The translations under genes were made by a program, and so were the position numbers. A model generated the notes under the pieces. It ran no database searches, was not told the DNA's origin, and was given only the letters and a program-made list of their open reading frames with translations. A DNA stretch of 64,000 nucleotides from Pseudomonas azotoformans (lineage in GTDB: Bacteria; Pseudomonadota; Gammaproteobacteria; Pseudomonadales; Pseudomonadaceae): the NCBI RefSeq assembly GCF_900103345.1, contig NZ_LT629702.1:6487501-6551500 (forward strand). The letters are read 5' to 3'. Positions 26,045-34,518 of this stretch are shown in pieces (within the stretch, counting starts at the first letter, position 1; each line of letters starts with the position of its first letter).

Positions 26045-26132
26045 GTGGGAGGGGGCTTGCCCCCGATTGCTGAGGGTCAATCACAACATCTGTGCCTGAC
26101 ACACTGCTATCGGGAGCAAGCCCCCTCCCACA
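26045..26132. repeat. REPIN with two different arm types
   Basis: The left arm reads GGGGGCTTGCCCCCGAT, while the right arm (mirrored) reads TATCGGGAGCAAGCCCCCTC. The tip is CCCCC on one side and CTCCC on the other, so the arms belong to two subtypes. Spacer about 45 bases. Confidence 0.9.
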
Positions 26133-26165
26133 TTGAATCGAGATAGGCTGCAGATCTGTTGAGCA

Positions 26166-26203
26166 TAAAAAAGGGCGGTACCCGCGAGGGAACCGCCCTT
26201 TTT
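26166..26203. terminator. Rho-independent terminator of tal
   Basis: AAAAAAGGGCGGT-ACCCGCGAGGGA-ACCGCCCTTTTTG, 14 bases beyond the tal stop on the minus strand. It is symmetrical, so it may also stop read-through from rssBC. Confidence 0.9.
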
Positions 26204-26216
26204 GTCACTGCCTGCC

Positions 26217-27143
26217 TTACAGCTTGGCAGTCAGCAACGCCTCCAGCTTCTCCTGGTCCCGAGCAAACTGACGAATCCCCTCTGCCAGCTTCTCAGTCGC
26301 CATCGCATCCTCGTTGGACTCCCAACGGAACTGCGCTTCAGTCAGATGCACGCGCGCTTCACCGGCATGCCCCGGCGACAGCTTGCGCTCCAGCTTGCCT
26401 TCATCCGCCGCCAGCTTCTCCAGCAGGTCTGGGCTGATGGTCAGACGATCACAGCCGGCCAGCTCTTCGATCTGGCTCAGGTTACGGAAGCTCGCGCCCA
26501 TCACCACGGTCTTGTAGCCATTGGCCTTGTAGTAGTTGTAGATGCGGGTCACCGACTGCACGCCCGGATCTTCAGCACCGGTGTAGTCGTTGCCGTTGGC
26601 CTTCTTGTACCAATCGTAGATACGGCCCACGAAAGGCGAGATCAGGAACACGCCAGCCTCTGCGCACGCCACAGCCTGAGCGAAGGAGAACAGCAGCGTC
26701 AGGTTGGTCTGGATGCCTTCTTTTTCCAGCTTCTCCGCCGCGCGGATGCCTTCCCAGGTGGAGGCGATCTTGATCAGCACACGGTCACGGCCAACGCCGG
26801 CTTTGTCATACAGGTCGATCAGACGGTGCGCGCGCTTGAGGATGGCAGCTTCGTCGAACGACAGGCGGGCGTCCACCTCAGTGGAAATACGCCCCGGCAC
26901 CACTTTGAGAATCTCTTGACCCACCGCCACCGCAAAACGGTCGCTGGCCAGGCCCACATCGCCATTGCAGTCCTGTACGGCTTCATCCAGCAGCTTGGCA
27001 TAAGCCGGGATCGATGCCGCCTTGAGCAGCAGGGAAGGGTTGGTGGTGGCATCCTGCGGCTTGAGCTTGGCGAGGGTGGAAAAATCGCCGGTATCGGCTA
27101 CAACAGTGGTGAATTGCTTGAGTTGTTCCAGCTTGGAAGTCAT
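26217..27143 (-). CDS. tal: Transaldolase
   Basis: 308-aa class I transaldolase of the pentose phosphate pathway, exchanging a dihydroxyacetone unit between sedoheptulose-7-phosphate and glyceraldehyde-3-phosphate. The Schiff-base lysine is in [16 protein letters not shown] (about residue 125). [16 protein letters not shown] and the phosphate-binding [11 protein letters not shown] are conserved. The ATG at 27143 gives the family start [11 protein letters not shown]. It is flanked by a terminator downstream and by two copies of CGATCGTTTG upstream. Confidence 0.96.
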   Translation of the reverse strand: MTSKLEQLKQFTTVVADTGDFSTLAKLKPQDATTNPSLLLKAASIPAYAKLLDEAVQDCNGDVGLASDRFAVAVGQEILKVVPGRISTEVDARLSFDEAAILKRAHRLIDLYDKAGVGRDRVLIKIASTWEGIRAAEKLEKEGIQTNLTLLFSFAQAVACAEAGVFLISPFVGRIYDWYKKANGNDYTGAEDPGVQSVTRIYNYYKANGYKTVVMGASFRNLSQIEELAGCDRLTISPDLLEKLAADEGKLERKLSPGHAGEARVHLTEAQFRWESNEDAMATEKLAEGIRQFARDQEKLEALLTAKL

Positions 27144-27215
27144 GGGCGTGCTCTGTCCTGTGGGTCTGATGACATTACCCGAGCACCGGCAGGCGCTCAA
27201 GGGCGCAAATGCGTT

Positions 27216-27255
27216 CGATCGTTTGCGAGGGCAATTACCTGAAAACGATCGTTTG
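27216..27255. promoter_or_regulatory. Two direct CGATCGTTTG repeats upstream of tal
   Basis: CGATCGTTTG occurs at 27216-27225 and 27246-27255, start to start exactly 30 bases. The second copy lies inside the perfect palindrome AAACGATCGTTT (27243-27254). On the minus strand, the second copy also comes close to a PsrA half-site pair (CAAAC-GATC-GTTTT). Candidate regulator site for tal; the regulator is not identified. Confidence 0.4.
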
Positions 27256-27351
27256 AATGCCTTGTCTTGGTGCTAAATAGGAGGGCAAAACCGCCGGCAG
27301 GTTCAACCCAAGTTCCCCCAACCAACGCGGCCCCCTGTAGGCGCTGGCTTC

Positions 27352-27485
27352 TTGTAGTGAGCAGGCTTGCCCTGCGTTGGGCTGCGAAGCGGCCCCGGTA
27401 AGGCGATGAGGTTTTCAGTGAGAGCGCTGTCGTAGTTATCAGGGGCGCTGCGCGCCCCAACGCAGGGCAAGCCTGCTCGCCACAA
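27352..27485. repeat. Long inverted REP pair of a third family
   Basis: The left arm, 27352-27396 (TTGTAGTGAGCAGGCTTGCC..., ending GAAGCGGCCCC), and the right arm, 27442-27485, are mirror images over about 43 bases with few mismatches. The shared core is GAGCAGGCTTGCCCTGCGTT. The arms differ from the GGGAGGGGGC and GAGCGGGC families elsewhere in the window. Confidence 0.8.
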
Positions 27486-27529
27486 CAGCCCGGTCACCGA
27501 GTAACTCCCTGACACCCTGCACTCAAAAC

Positions 27530-27553
27530 TGTGGGAGCGGGCTTGCTCGCGAA
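27530..27553 (+). repeat. Solitary REP, GAGCGGGCTTGCTCGCG type
   Basis: A single TGTGGGAGCGGGCTTGCTCG element with no mirrored partner nearby, just downstream of the 3' end of dusA and next to the third-family repeat. The remainder of 27144-27597 shows no gene. Confidence 0.8.
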
Positions 27554-27597
27554 AGCGGCCTGTCAGCCTCCAAATTAACCAATTGACACCCAACCCC

Positions 27598-28584
27598 TCA
27601 CCGCCCCTCCAACAACTCTCCAGCCTGATCCAACAAAGCCAACGGATCCGCAGCCTTATGAATATCCACCGACAACAACTGCCTGAACCTACGCGCCCCC
27701 GGAAACCCGGTCCCCAACCCCAACACATGCCGAGTAATGTGATGCATCGCACCACCACTGGCCAAATGCTCCGCAATATACGGCCGCAACTGCACCAGCG
27801 CCTCAGCCCGACTGATCACCGGCGCCTCACTGCCAAACAACTGCTGATCCACCTCCGCCAGCAGATACGGATTGTGATAAGCCTCCCGACCAAGCATCAC
27901 CCCATCAAACACCTGCAAATGCTCATGGCACTGCTCCAGCGTCTTGATTCCGCCGTTGAGCACAATCTCCAGCTCCGGAAAGTCCTGCTTCAACTGCGCC
28001 GCCACGTCATAACGCAACGGCGGAATGTCACGGTTCTCCTTCGGCGACAGCCCCTCCAGAATCGCAATCCGCGCATGCACGGTAAAACTGGTGCAGCCCG
28101 CGTCCTTCACCGTCCCGACGAAATCACACAACTGGGCATAACTGTCCCGCCCATTGATCCCGATGCGATGCTTCACCGTCACCGGGATCGACACTGCATC
28201 GCGCATGGCCTTCACACAATCCGCCACCAGGGCAGGGTGCGCCATGAGGATCGCGCCGATCATATTATTCTGCACCCGGTCGCTGGGGCAGCCGACGTTC
28301 AGGTTCACCTCGTCGTAGCCGGCGGCTTCGGCCATACGCGCACAAGCGGCCAAATCAGCCGGAACACTACCGCCCAACTGAAGGGCCAGCGGGTGCTCGG
28401 CTTCATTGTGGCGCAGGAAACGGTCCTGGTCGCCGTGGAGGATCGCGCCGGTGGTGACCATCTCGGTGTAGAGCAGGGCGTGCTTGGAGAGCAGGCGCAG
28501 GAAGAAGCGGCAGTGGCGGTCGGTCCAGTCCATCATCGGGGCGACGGAAAAACGGCGGGAGAAGGGGGCGGTTTGTAGGGGCAT
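27598..28584 (-). CDS. dusA: tRNA-dihydrouridine(20/20a) synthase DusA
   Basis: 328-aa FMN-dependent enzyme reducing uridines in the tRNA D-loop. SVAPMMDWTDRHCRFF opens the TIM barrel, the catalytic cysteine lies in NLNVGCPSDRVQNN (about residue 98), and VKHRIGINGRDSY and the C-terminal HITRHVLGLGTGFPGARRFR are DusA hallmarks. A reading from 28668 exists, but the ATG at 28584 gives the family start MPLQTAPFSRRFSVAP; its ribosome-binding site is weak. It lies downstream of the ParDE-like pair in the same direction. Confidence 0.93.
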   Translation of the reverse strand: MPLQTAPFSRRFSVAPMMDWTDRHCRFFLRLLSKHALLYTEMVTTGAILHGDQDRFLRHNEAEHPLALQLGGSVPADLAACARMAEAAGYDEVNLNVGCPSDRVQNNMIGAILMAHPALVADCVKAMRDAVSIPVTVKHRIGINGRDSYAQLCDFVGTVKDAGCTSFTVHARIAILEGLSPKENRDIPPLRYDVAAQLKQDFPELEIVLNGGIKTLEQCHEHLQVFDGVMLGREAYHNPYLLAEVDQQLFGSEAPVISRAEALVQLRPYIAEHLASGGAMHHITRHVLGLGTGFPGARRFRQLLSVDIHKAADPLALLDQAGELLEGR

Positions 28585-28661
28585 TGAGGGGTCTGAGTCA
28601 GCGGGGTGAATGGGGGGCAGTTTATCAGGGATGGGTGTCGGGGAGCCGAGATTTGCGTGCG

Positions 28662-28946
28662 CTACCATTTCGAACGGGGACGCTGCCGTGTATGGAATAC
28701 TCCGAGGATTTGCAGGCGATCACCGCGTATCCGATACGGAATCAGATATGACCAATTGGGTACTACCCATTCACGGGTGTTTTTGACCCGGCCTTCACGA
28801 CCCATAGAGGGAAATTGAGCCAGTTTGTCGATGCTGGCGAAAATGGCATCGGAGAAGTCGTCAGCAGCCGTTGGATTTTCGAGAGCGATATAGTTCGCTT
28901 CGTCTTCCAGATTTTTGAGCGCTTTTTCAAGCCACTCAACCCGCAT
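28662..28946 (-). CDS. RelE/ParE-family toxin
   Basis: 94-aa basic protein with the ParE-type fold: MRVEWLEKALKNLEDEANYI, then an FPSMGREGRV turn and terminal strands WSYLIPYRIRGDRLQILGVFHTRQ (quoted in pieces: IPYRIRGDRLQIL, VFHTRQRPRSKW). ParE toxins inhibit gyrase, while RelE toxins cut mRNA; the sequence is closer to ParE, but the target cannot be read here. Its start overlaps the antitoxin stop by 11 bases, the normal antitoxin-first arrangement. Confidence 0.8.
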   Translation of the reverse strand: MRVEWLEKALKNLEDEANYIALENPTAADDFSDAIFASIDKLAQFPSMGREGRVKNTREWVVPNWSYLIPYRIRGDRLQILGVFHTRQRPRSKW

Positions 28947-29178
28947 TCCGACTCCAGCGCCTAGCGCGCATGGCCGCCACTTGATCGTCGGTGGCGAATT
29001 TGCCTTGGTCGGCTTCTTTGACTGCCAAATCGATCTGGGCGGTCAGGGTTTTTTCATGCTCGATGTAGTCGCGAAGAACGTTCATCGCCAGGTAGGTCGC
29101 AGTCTGGCCGTTGCTTTTGGCCAAGTCGGCAAGAGAGTTGGACAGGTCTTCCGGCAGGTTTAGGGAGATTCCAGTCAT
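28936..29178 (-). CDS. ParD-like ribbon-helix-helix antitoxin
   Basis: 80-aa protein with an N-terminal ribbon-helix-helix (TGISLNLPEDLSNSLADLAK) that would bind operator DNA, and an acidic/charged C-terminal tail that would wrap the toxin. It overlaps the toxin gene by 11 bases. An adjacent low-complexity gap upstream shows no obvious operator palindrome. It is placed between core dusA and a strain-variable stretch. Confidence 0.8.
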   Translation of the reverse strand: MTGISLNLPEDLSNSLADLAKSNGQTATYLAMNVLRDYIEHEKTLTAQIDLAVKEADQGKFATDDQVAAMRARRWSRNAG

Positions 29179-29466
29179 GGCGACCTCGATGGTGGATGGT
29201 TGTGGGCATCTTACACTGTGGATCGTTGGCTTGAATCAGCAGGTCGTCGCGAGGTGTATCCAGAAGCGATTAACCTCAATTCAGGGCATCGTGGTTTTAT
29301 CGATTTGGTCTGAGGGCATTCGGGAAAAACTTCCTACTCTTCTTTCGGCTTGCCCCTCAGACCACCCATCGCTAACCTCCGCAAGTCGCTGCAAACCCAG
29401 CGACCGGAGGTGGAAGTCCGTATTGCTAAGGCGTTTTAACTCCCGGAAATATTTGGAGCTTCGCCC

Positions 29467-29742
29467 ATGCCTAACAAATCACGCAGTCCTTATGTCGGTC
29501 AAGACAGTGCTCCCGCCGAAAACCCAGCCGGCAACTTGTTCCTCGTCAGCCCCAACATCGACACCGAAACCCTCCTGGCCAACGCCGCCGAAAACCTCGC
29601 GTCCGCCAACCAAATGGCCGCCACCCTGGCCTTCGATCTCGAGGACCCGCACCGTGCCATCGTCCTTGGCATCCAACAACTCATCGACCTAAGCGCTTTA
29701 CTCGTCAACCGAGTCCAGGAACAGGTCGTACCTGCCGCCTGA
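29467..29742 (+). CDS. Small DUF6124-like protein
   Basis: 91-aa protein with NLFLVSPNIDTETLLANAAE and ANQMAATLAFDLEDPHRAIV, a pattern I associate with the DUF6124/DUF3077 family common and often multicopy in Pseudomonas; function unknown. No signal peptide or membrane segment. The ATG is preceded by TTTGGAGCTTCGCCC, a fair ribosome-binding site. The 288 bases upstream (29179-29466) hold no supported gene. Confidence 0.65.
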   Translation: MPNKSRSPYVGQDSAPAENPAGNLFLVSPNIDTETLLANAAENLASANQMAATLAFDLEDPHRAIVLGIQQLIDLSALLVNRVQEQVVPAA

Positions 29743-29888
29743 CACCCAACCCCGCCGCCTTACCCCAAGGCGGCAACCTGAACCCATCCTGTCACCCAGC
29801 AAAGTTTCATCATTCCCGGCGCTTTTGCGGTCTACGATCCTCTTCAAGAGAGGACCTCCGCGCCTCCATTCCACAGGGAACTGAAACC

Positions 29889-30110
29889 ATGATCTCGAAC
29901 CTCGTTAAAGTCGTGATGGTTGCTGGCACGTTGCTGTTGGGCGCGTGTTCGACAGGGGCGGCCGGCGTGAGCAGTGACCCGTGTTTTTCAGGCGGATGCC
30001 AGGCGTTTGGGGACCATAGCCCCAGCAAAGCCGCCAAGTTGAATTTTGGCGGCAGTGGGCTGGGGAGTAGTTATGGGGAGTATGGGGCAGGGTTGTTGCA
30101 TGATGATTGA
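29889..30110 (+). CDS. Small lipoprotein
   Basis: 73-aa predicted lipoprotein. The signal peptide ends in the lipobox TLLLGAC (Cys at about residue 20). The mature part is Gly/Ser-rich with two further cysteines (DPCFSGGCQAF), ending LGSSYGEYGAGLLHDD. No family recognised. The ribosome-binding site is ACAGGGAACTGAAACC before the ATG. Confidence 0.65.
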   Translation: MISNLVKVVMVAGTLLLGACSTGAAGVSSDPCFSGGCQAFGDHSPSKAAKLNFGGSGLGSSYGEYGAGLLHDD

Positions 30111-30153
30111 TGGGGTGGTGGGGCAGTCATTGGGGGGGTGACTGACCCATTGC

Positions 30154-30179
30154 CATCGGGGGCAAGCCCCCTCCCACAT
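30154..30179 (-). repeat. Solitary REP, GGGAGGGGGCTTGCCCCC type
   Basis: CCATCGGGGGCAAGCCCCCT followed by CCCACA, without an inverted partner. It lies between the small lipoprotein gene and the 3' end of the MFS gene. Confidence 0.85.
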
Positions 30180-30210
30180 TGGAGCTGTGATCGGCGCAAA
30201 ACCGGGAGCG

Positions 30211-31398
30211 TCAGTGGCCGCCCTTCATGCGGCGGGCGATGAGGTAGATGCCCAGGCCGATCAGCGCTGTAGCCGCGCCGATATAGCCGGTGCTGGTCCA
30301 GCCATACCCGGCTGTAATCGCCATTCCGCCCAGCCACGGTCCCAGCGCATTCGCCAGGTTGAACGCCGCGTGGTTCGATGCCGCCGCCAGGCTCGGGGCT
30401 TCGTGGGCGATGTCCATCAAGCGGATTTGCAGGGGGGCCGCCATGGCGATCATGGTGCCGACCAGGCCAATACCCAGCAGTACGCTCCATAGCGAACTCG
30501 CGGCGAAGGTGAAGAAGATCAGCACGGCCATCGACCACACCATGATCCAACCCACGGCGCGAAATTGCAGGCGGTCGAACAACTTGCCGCCGGCGATGTT
30601 GCCGATGATGCCGCCTGCCCCAAACGCGGCGAGGCCAAAGGGAATCCACTGCGGCGACACTTTGGTCACTTCCAGCATGGTCGGCGCCAAATAGCTGAAC
30701 ACGCAGAACATCCCGGCAAACCCGATCGCGCCAATCGACAACGCCATCCACACCTGCGGCTTGGTGAAGGCGCGCAGTTCCTTGCGCGGGTCGCTGCGTT
30801 GTTCGTCATGGCGGTGGGGCACGAATTGCCAGACCAAGGCGATGGTGCACAGGGCAATCACGCTGACCAGCGCAAACGCCGAGCGCCAGCCCAGGTGTTG
30901 GCCGAGGAAGGTGGCGATGGGGTTGCCGAGCAGCATGGCCAGGGTCAGGCCCATCATCACGCGGGCCACGGCGCCGGCGCGTTTGTCGTTGGGGACCATG
31001 CTCGAGGCGACCACGGCGGCGATACCGAAGTAGGCGCCGTGGGGCAGGCCGCTGATAAAGCGGAAGGCCACCAGCGAGCCGAAGGTCGGGGTGAACGCGG
31101 TGGCCAGGTTGCCCAAGGCGTAAAGGCCCATCAGCAGCAACAGCATGTGTTTGCGTAGTAGCTTGGCGCCGAGGATGGCCAGCAGTGGGGCGCCGACCAT
31201 TACGCCCAGGGCGTAGGCGCTGATGGCGTGGCCGACTTGCGGTTCACTCAAATTCAGATTGTGGGCGATGTCGGGCATCAAGCCCATGATGGCGAATTCG
31301 CCGGTGCCGATCGCGAAGGCGCCCACGGCCATGGCCGCTTCCATTTTGGCGGCGCTGCGCGCGGGCAGCACATGCCCGGGTGTTTGCTGGATAGTCAT
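30211..31398 (-). CDS. MFS transporter, DHA1/AraJ-like drug or metabolite exporter
   Basis: 395-aa inner-membrane protein with 12 predicted membrane segments. The signatures GTGEFAIMGLMPDIA, ISAYALGVMVGAPLLAILGAKLLRK (motif A region) and RFISGLPHGAYFGIAA place it in the AraJ/purine-efflux-like DHA1 group. The substrate cannot be read from sequence. The ATG at 31398 starts MTIQQTPGHVL. It is followed by a solitary REP. Upstream there are 482 bases without a convincing gene. Confidence 0.85.
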   Translation of the reverse strand: MTIQQTPGHVLPARSAAKMEAAMAVGAFAIGTGEFAIMGLMPDIAHNLNLSEPQVGHAISAYALGVMVGAPLLAILGAKLLRKHMLLLLMGLYALGNLATAFTPTFGSLVAFRFISGLPHGAYFGIAAVVASSMVPNDKRAGAVARVMMGLTLAMLLGNPIATFLGQHLGWRSAFALVSVIALCTIALVWQFVPHRHDEQRSDPRKELRAFTKPQVWMALSIGAIGFAGMFCVFSYLAPTMLEVTKVSPQWIPFGLAAFGAGGIIGNIAGGKLFDRLQFRAVGWIMVWSMAVLIFFTFAASSLWSVLLGIGLVGTMIAMAAPLQIRLMDIAHEAPSLAAASNHAAFNLANALGPWLGGMAITAGYGWTSTGYIGAATALIGLGIYLIARRMKGGH

Positions 31399-31832
31399 GG
31401 GTAACTCTGGTTGGATGGAGCGCACGAAGGAGAGCCGCTGATGCTACGCAAGCGGCGGCAAAGGTGTCTAGAACAGCCGTTTGCGTCAGAGTTCCAGGCC
31501 TGTGACCCCTGGTCGCGCCTGCCACGCTTGACATCGACGGGTTAAAAGCCGCGATTTAGAGCTGTCAATTGGCCAAACGGCGCATAAACGCCGTTTGCCG
31601 TGATATTCTGCGCGCCGTCCTGGTCTAGTCTCTCCTGGGTACGTACATCCGTATACGTCCCGGCGGTTGGCTGTCGCCCAGGTAGCTGAAGCCAATAATG
31701 ATAAGAAGTCAGCGCAGAAGGGACATAAACAGTGAGGTCGATACGTCGGCCTTGTGTGCCCACCCTGCGGCCCTCTCGTGAATGTGCAAACCCCGCGGTG
31801 CTGCCTTGCGCAGCTGTGATGGAGGGTTGCCC
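31399..31832. other. Intergenic region with a hairpin and a possible decayed coding fragment
   Basis: No intact gene could be supported. A perfect 9-bp hairpin, CAAACGGCG-CATAAA-CGCCGTTTG, lies at 31574-31597. On the minus strand, an ATG-less open frame (31542 to about 31860) contains RRIDLTVYVPS and PTAGTYTDV, faintly like the C-terminal strands of spore-coat-U-type fimbrial proteins. It has no ribosome-binding site and two stops just upstream, so at best it is a remnant. Confidence 0.3.
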
Positions 31833-31871
31833 ATGATCCGGGGCGGTAGGGCGGATGGCGTTTTATCATAG
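31833..31871 (+). CDS. Possible 12-aa leader peptide upstream of mqo
   Basis: A 13-codon frame (MIRGGRADGVLS, stop) follows GGAGGG at a spacing of six, a stronger ribosome-binding site than mqo itself has. It ends nine bases before the mqo ATG, so translation could be coupled. No known leader peptide family recognised. Inference only. Confidence 0.3.
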   Translation: MIRGGRADGVLS

Positions 31872-31880
31872 GTGCTACTG

Positions 31881-33527
31881 ATGTTTAAAAAAGTAAACAC
31901 TGCCCTGCTGGGGCTGGCTTTGTCGCTGGGGATCAGCTCCGCTCAGGCGGAAGAGGCAAAGAAAGTCGATGTGCTGCTGATTGGCGGCGGCATCATGAGT
32001 GCAACCCTGGGTGTCTGGCTCAATGAGCTGGAGCCGGGTTGGTCGATGGAGATGGTCGAGCGCCTGGATGGCGTGGCCGAAGAAAGCTCCAACGGCTGGA
32101 ACAACGCTGGTACCGGTCACTCGGCCCTGGCTGAGCTGAACTACACCCCGGAAGACAAGAACGGCAACGTTGAGATCCCGAAAGCGGTCGAGATCAACGA
32201 AGCGTTCCAGATTTCCCGTCAGTTCTGGTCCTGGCAGGTCCGCCAGGGCGTGCTGAAGGACCCACGTTCGTTCATCAACACCACACCGCACATGAGCTTT
32301 GTGTGGGGCGATGACAACATCAAGTTCCTGAAAAAGCGCTACGAAGCCCTGAAGGCCAGCCCGCTGTTCGCTGGCATGCAGTACTCCGAAGACCCGGCGC
32401 AGATCGCCAAGTGGGTTCCGCTGATGATGGAAGGGCGTGACCCGAACCAGAAAATCGCGGCCACCTGGAGCCCACTGGGTACCGACATGAACTTCGGCGA
32501 GATCACCCGCCAGTTCGTCGCTCACCTGCAAACCACGCCTAAGTTCGACCTGAAACTGTCGAGTGAAGTGCAGGACATCACCAAGAACGCCGACGGTTCG
32601 TGGCGTGTGAGCTACAAAAACCTGAAAGACGGCACCAAGACCGAAACCGACGCCAAGTTCGTGTTCATCGGCGCCGGCGGCGGTGCACTGCACCTGCTGC
32701 AGAAGTCGGGCATTCCTGAAGCCAAGGAATACGCTGGCTTCCCAGTGGGCGGTTCGTTCCTGGTGACCGATAACCCAACTGTTGCCGAGCAACACCTGGC
32801 CAAGGCCTACGGCAAGGCTTCGGTTGGTGCGCCACCGATGTCGGTTCCGCACCTGGACACCCGCGTGCTGGATGGCAAGCGCGTGATTCTGTTTGGCCCA
32901 TTCGCGACCTTCTCGACCAAGTTCCTGAAAGAAGGCTCGTACCTGGACCTGCTGACCAGCACCACCACCCACAACATCTGGCCAATGACCAAAGTCGGTA
33001 TTCGTGAATACCCACTGGTCGAATACCTCGCCGGCCAACTGATGCTGTCCGATGACGACCGCTTCAAGGCGCTGCAAGAGTACTTCCCGAACGCCAAGCA
33101 ATCCGACTGGCGCCTGTGGCAAGCCGGCCAGCGCGTGCAGATCATCAAGCGTGACGAAGAGCAGGGCGGCGTCCTGAAACTCGGCACCGAAGTGGTCAGC
33201 TCCGCCGACAACACCATCGCGGGCCTGTTGGGTGCATCGCCAGGCGCGTCCACCGCGGCTCCGATCATGCTGACCGTGCTGCAGAAAGTGTTCAAGGACA
33301 AGGTCGCGACCCCTGAGTGGCAGGCCAAACTGCACCAGATCGTACCGAGCTACGGCACCAAGCTGAACGACAGCCCGGAAGCCGTTGCCAAGGAATGGGC
33401 CTACACCGCCGAAGTCCTGCAACTGCCTACGCCGCCTGTGATTCCGCAAATGGCTGCACCCAAGGCTACCGAGGCTGCCAAGCCTGCGGCTGAGCCGAGC
33501 AAGCCGGCGTCTGACCTGGCGCTGTAA
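31881..33527 (+). CDS. mqo: Malate:quinone oxidoreductase with N-terminal signal-like segment
   Basis: 548-aa FAD enzyme oxidising malate to oxaloacetate with electron transfer to quinone. The FAD motif is [15 protein letters not shown] after residue 30. [34 protein letters not shown] and [15 protein letters not shown] are Mqo signatures. It begins with [16 protein letters not shown] ending in SSAQA, which reads as a signal peptide, and ends in an Ala/Pro/Lys-rich tail; classical Mqo has neither. The export question is open. A terminator follows at 33541. Confidence 0.94.
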   Translation: MFKKVNTALLGLALSLGISSAQAEEAKKVDVLLIGGGIMSATLGVWLNELEPGWSMEMVERLDGVAEESSNGWNNAGTGHSALAELNYTPEDKNGNVEIPKAVEINEAFQISRQFWSWQVRQGVLKDPRSFINTTPHMSFVWGDDNIKFLKKRYEALKASPLFAGMQYSEDPAQIAKWVPLMMEGRDPNQKIAATWSPLGTDMNFGEITRQFVAHLQTTPKFDLKLSSEVQDITKNADGSWRVSYKNLKDGTKTETDAKFVFIGAGGGALHLLQKSGIPEAKEYAGFPVGGSFLVTDNPTVAEQHLAKAYGKASVGAPPMSVPHLDTRVLDGKRVILFGPFATFSTKFLKEGSYLDLLTSTTTHNIWPMTKVGIREYPLVEYLAGQLMLSDDDRFKALQEYFPNAKQSDWRLWQAGQRVQIIKRDEEQGGVLKLGTEVVSSADNTIAGLLGASPGASTAAPIMLTVLQKVFKDKVATPEWQAKLHQIVPSYGTKLNDSPEAVAKEWAYTAEVLQLPTPPVIPQMAAPKATEAAKPAAEPSKPASDLAL

Positions 33528-33540
33528 GCCAGGCTGATGC

Positions 33541-33579
33541 AAAAAGCCCGCTGAACCGGAAACGGTCAGCGGGCTTTTT
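33541..33579. terminator. Rho-independent terminator after mqo
   Basis: AAAAAGCCCGCTGA-(11 bases)-TCAGCGGGCTTTTT, starting 14 bases after the mqo stop. Confidence 0.93.
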
Positions 33580-33718
33580 CATGGCCGTGAGTGCAGTTCA
33601 GCAATCTGACAGACGCCACCTGTTAAAAATACTCCAGGGCCAAGCAGGAGCGAGGCTGCAACAAGGGGGCATTTTTTACCAGTGTCAGTGTTGGGCGTTC
33701 GCGCCCGAGGGTTTCTGT

Positions 33719-34048
33719 ATGTGGCTACGTTATGCAGCATTGGCGGCCATGGTCGTCGCGGCATCCGGATGTGTTCAAGAGCGCGTCGTGCACGAGCGCA
33801 GGCCGGTGCAACGTGAGTATGTGGAAGTCATCGCGCCACAACCGCCGCCGGTGCAGGTGATTGAAGTCGAGCCGCCCGTGCGTTACGGCTACGTCTGGTC
33901 GCGTGGTTACTGGCGCTGGGACGGTGGGCGTTATGTGGCTGTACACGGCCACTGGGAGCCGGTACGCGAAGGCTATCGCTACGTGCATCCACATTGGGTG
34001 CAGCGCAATGATGGGTATCACTGGCAGGGCGGTGGCTGGGTTCGCTGA
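33719..34048 (+). CDS. WXXGXW/YXWGXW-repeat lipoprotein
   Basis: 109-aa predicted lipoprotein: MWLRYAALAAMVVAASGC gives a lipobox with Cys 18. The mature part has a Pro-rich linker (APQPPPVQVIEVEPP), then aromatic repeats WSRGYWRWDGGRYVAVHGHW and WVQRNDGYHWQGGGWVR of the WXXGXW family. Members are cell-envelope proteins of unknown function. The reading frame extends back to 33581, but the ATG at 33719 begins the signal peptide. Its ribosome-binding site is CGAGGG. Confidence 0.78.
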   Translation: MWLRYAALAAMVVAASGCVQERVVHERRPVQREYVEVIAPQPPPVQVIEVEPPVRYGYVWSRGYWRWDGGRYVAVHGHWEPVREGYRYVHPHWVQRNDGYHWQGGGWVR

Positions 34049-34073
34049 GCCCAGATTTCATCGGCAACTGGCG

Positions 34074-34448
34074 TTAAATAGGCTTCTGGGTGCCCAGGAG
34101 CCGAACCTCTCGCAGCAAGGCAGCACCGAGTTGATCGGTGCCCAGTTCCCGGTAGCCCACGGCCTTGACCTCGCCGTTCTCCTCCGCCTGGATGAGGATC
34201 ACTGGGGTTTCCTTGCCGGTGGTTTCGTCGACATGCATCGCGTATTGGGGAATATCCAGCTTGATCGGCGTCCCCGCCGCCTTGCCCTTCACCTTGATCA
34301 GGAAGGCTGCGCAACCGCTGTCGACATCCGCGCTGGTGGCGGAGCGGCCGCTGACAAAGCAGGTCTCTGGTAGATCGGGCCAGGTGATGGTGTCGGCCAG
34401 GGCGAGAGTGGGGGCCATGGCCAGGGCGGCGAGTAGAAGCGTGCGCAC
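34074..34448 (-). CDS. Small secreted protein, unknown function
   Basis: 124 aa from a GTG start: signal peptide RTLLLAALAMAPTLALA then DTITWPDL. The mature protein has two cysteines (TCFVSGR and DSGCAAF), a possible disulfide, and ends REVRLLGTQKPI. A longer TTG start at 34490 is possible but gives an atypical N-terminus. No family recognised. It is convergent with the lipoprotein gene and follows vapC on the same strand. Confidence 0.6.
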   Translation of the reverse strand: MRTLLLAALAMAPTLALADTITWPDLPETCFVSGRSATSADVDSGCAAFLIKVKGKAAGTPIKLDIPQYAMHVDETTGKETPVILIQAEENGEVKAVGYRELGTDQLGAALLREVRLLGTQKPI

Positions 34449-34518
34449 GTCGGTCTTTCTCTCGATCAAGGTGAAAACGGTTTGTACCAAAGCCCGCCCG
34501 CGGCCGCAACGCCAGGGT

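Noticed and set aside
31486..31869. 127-aa minus-strand frame upstream of mqo
   Set aside because: Composition rich in Arg/Cys/His with no domain; the overlapping frame with PTAGTYTDV is at best a remnant.
33581..33718. N-terminal extension of the WXXGXW lipoprotein frame
   Set aside because: The first 46 codons overlap the mqo terminator and lack a ribosome-binding site; the signal peptide starts at 33719.
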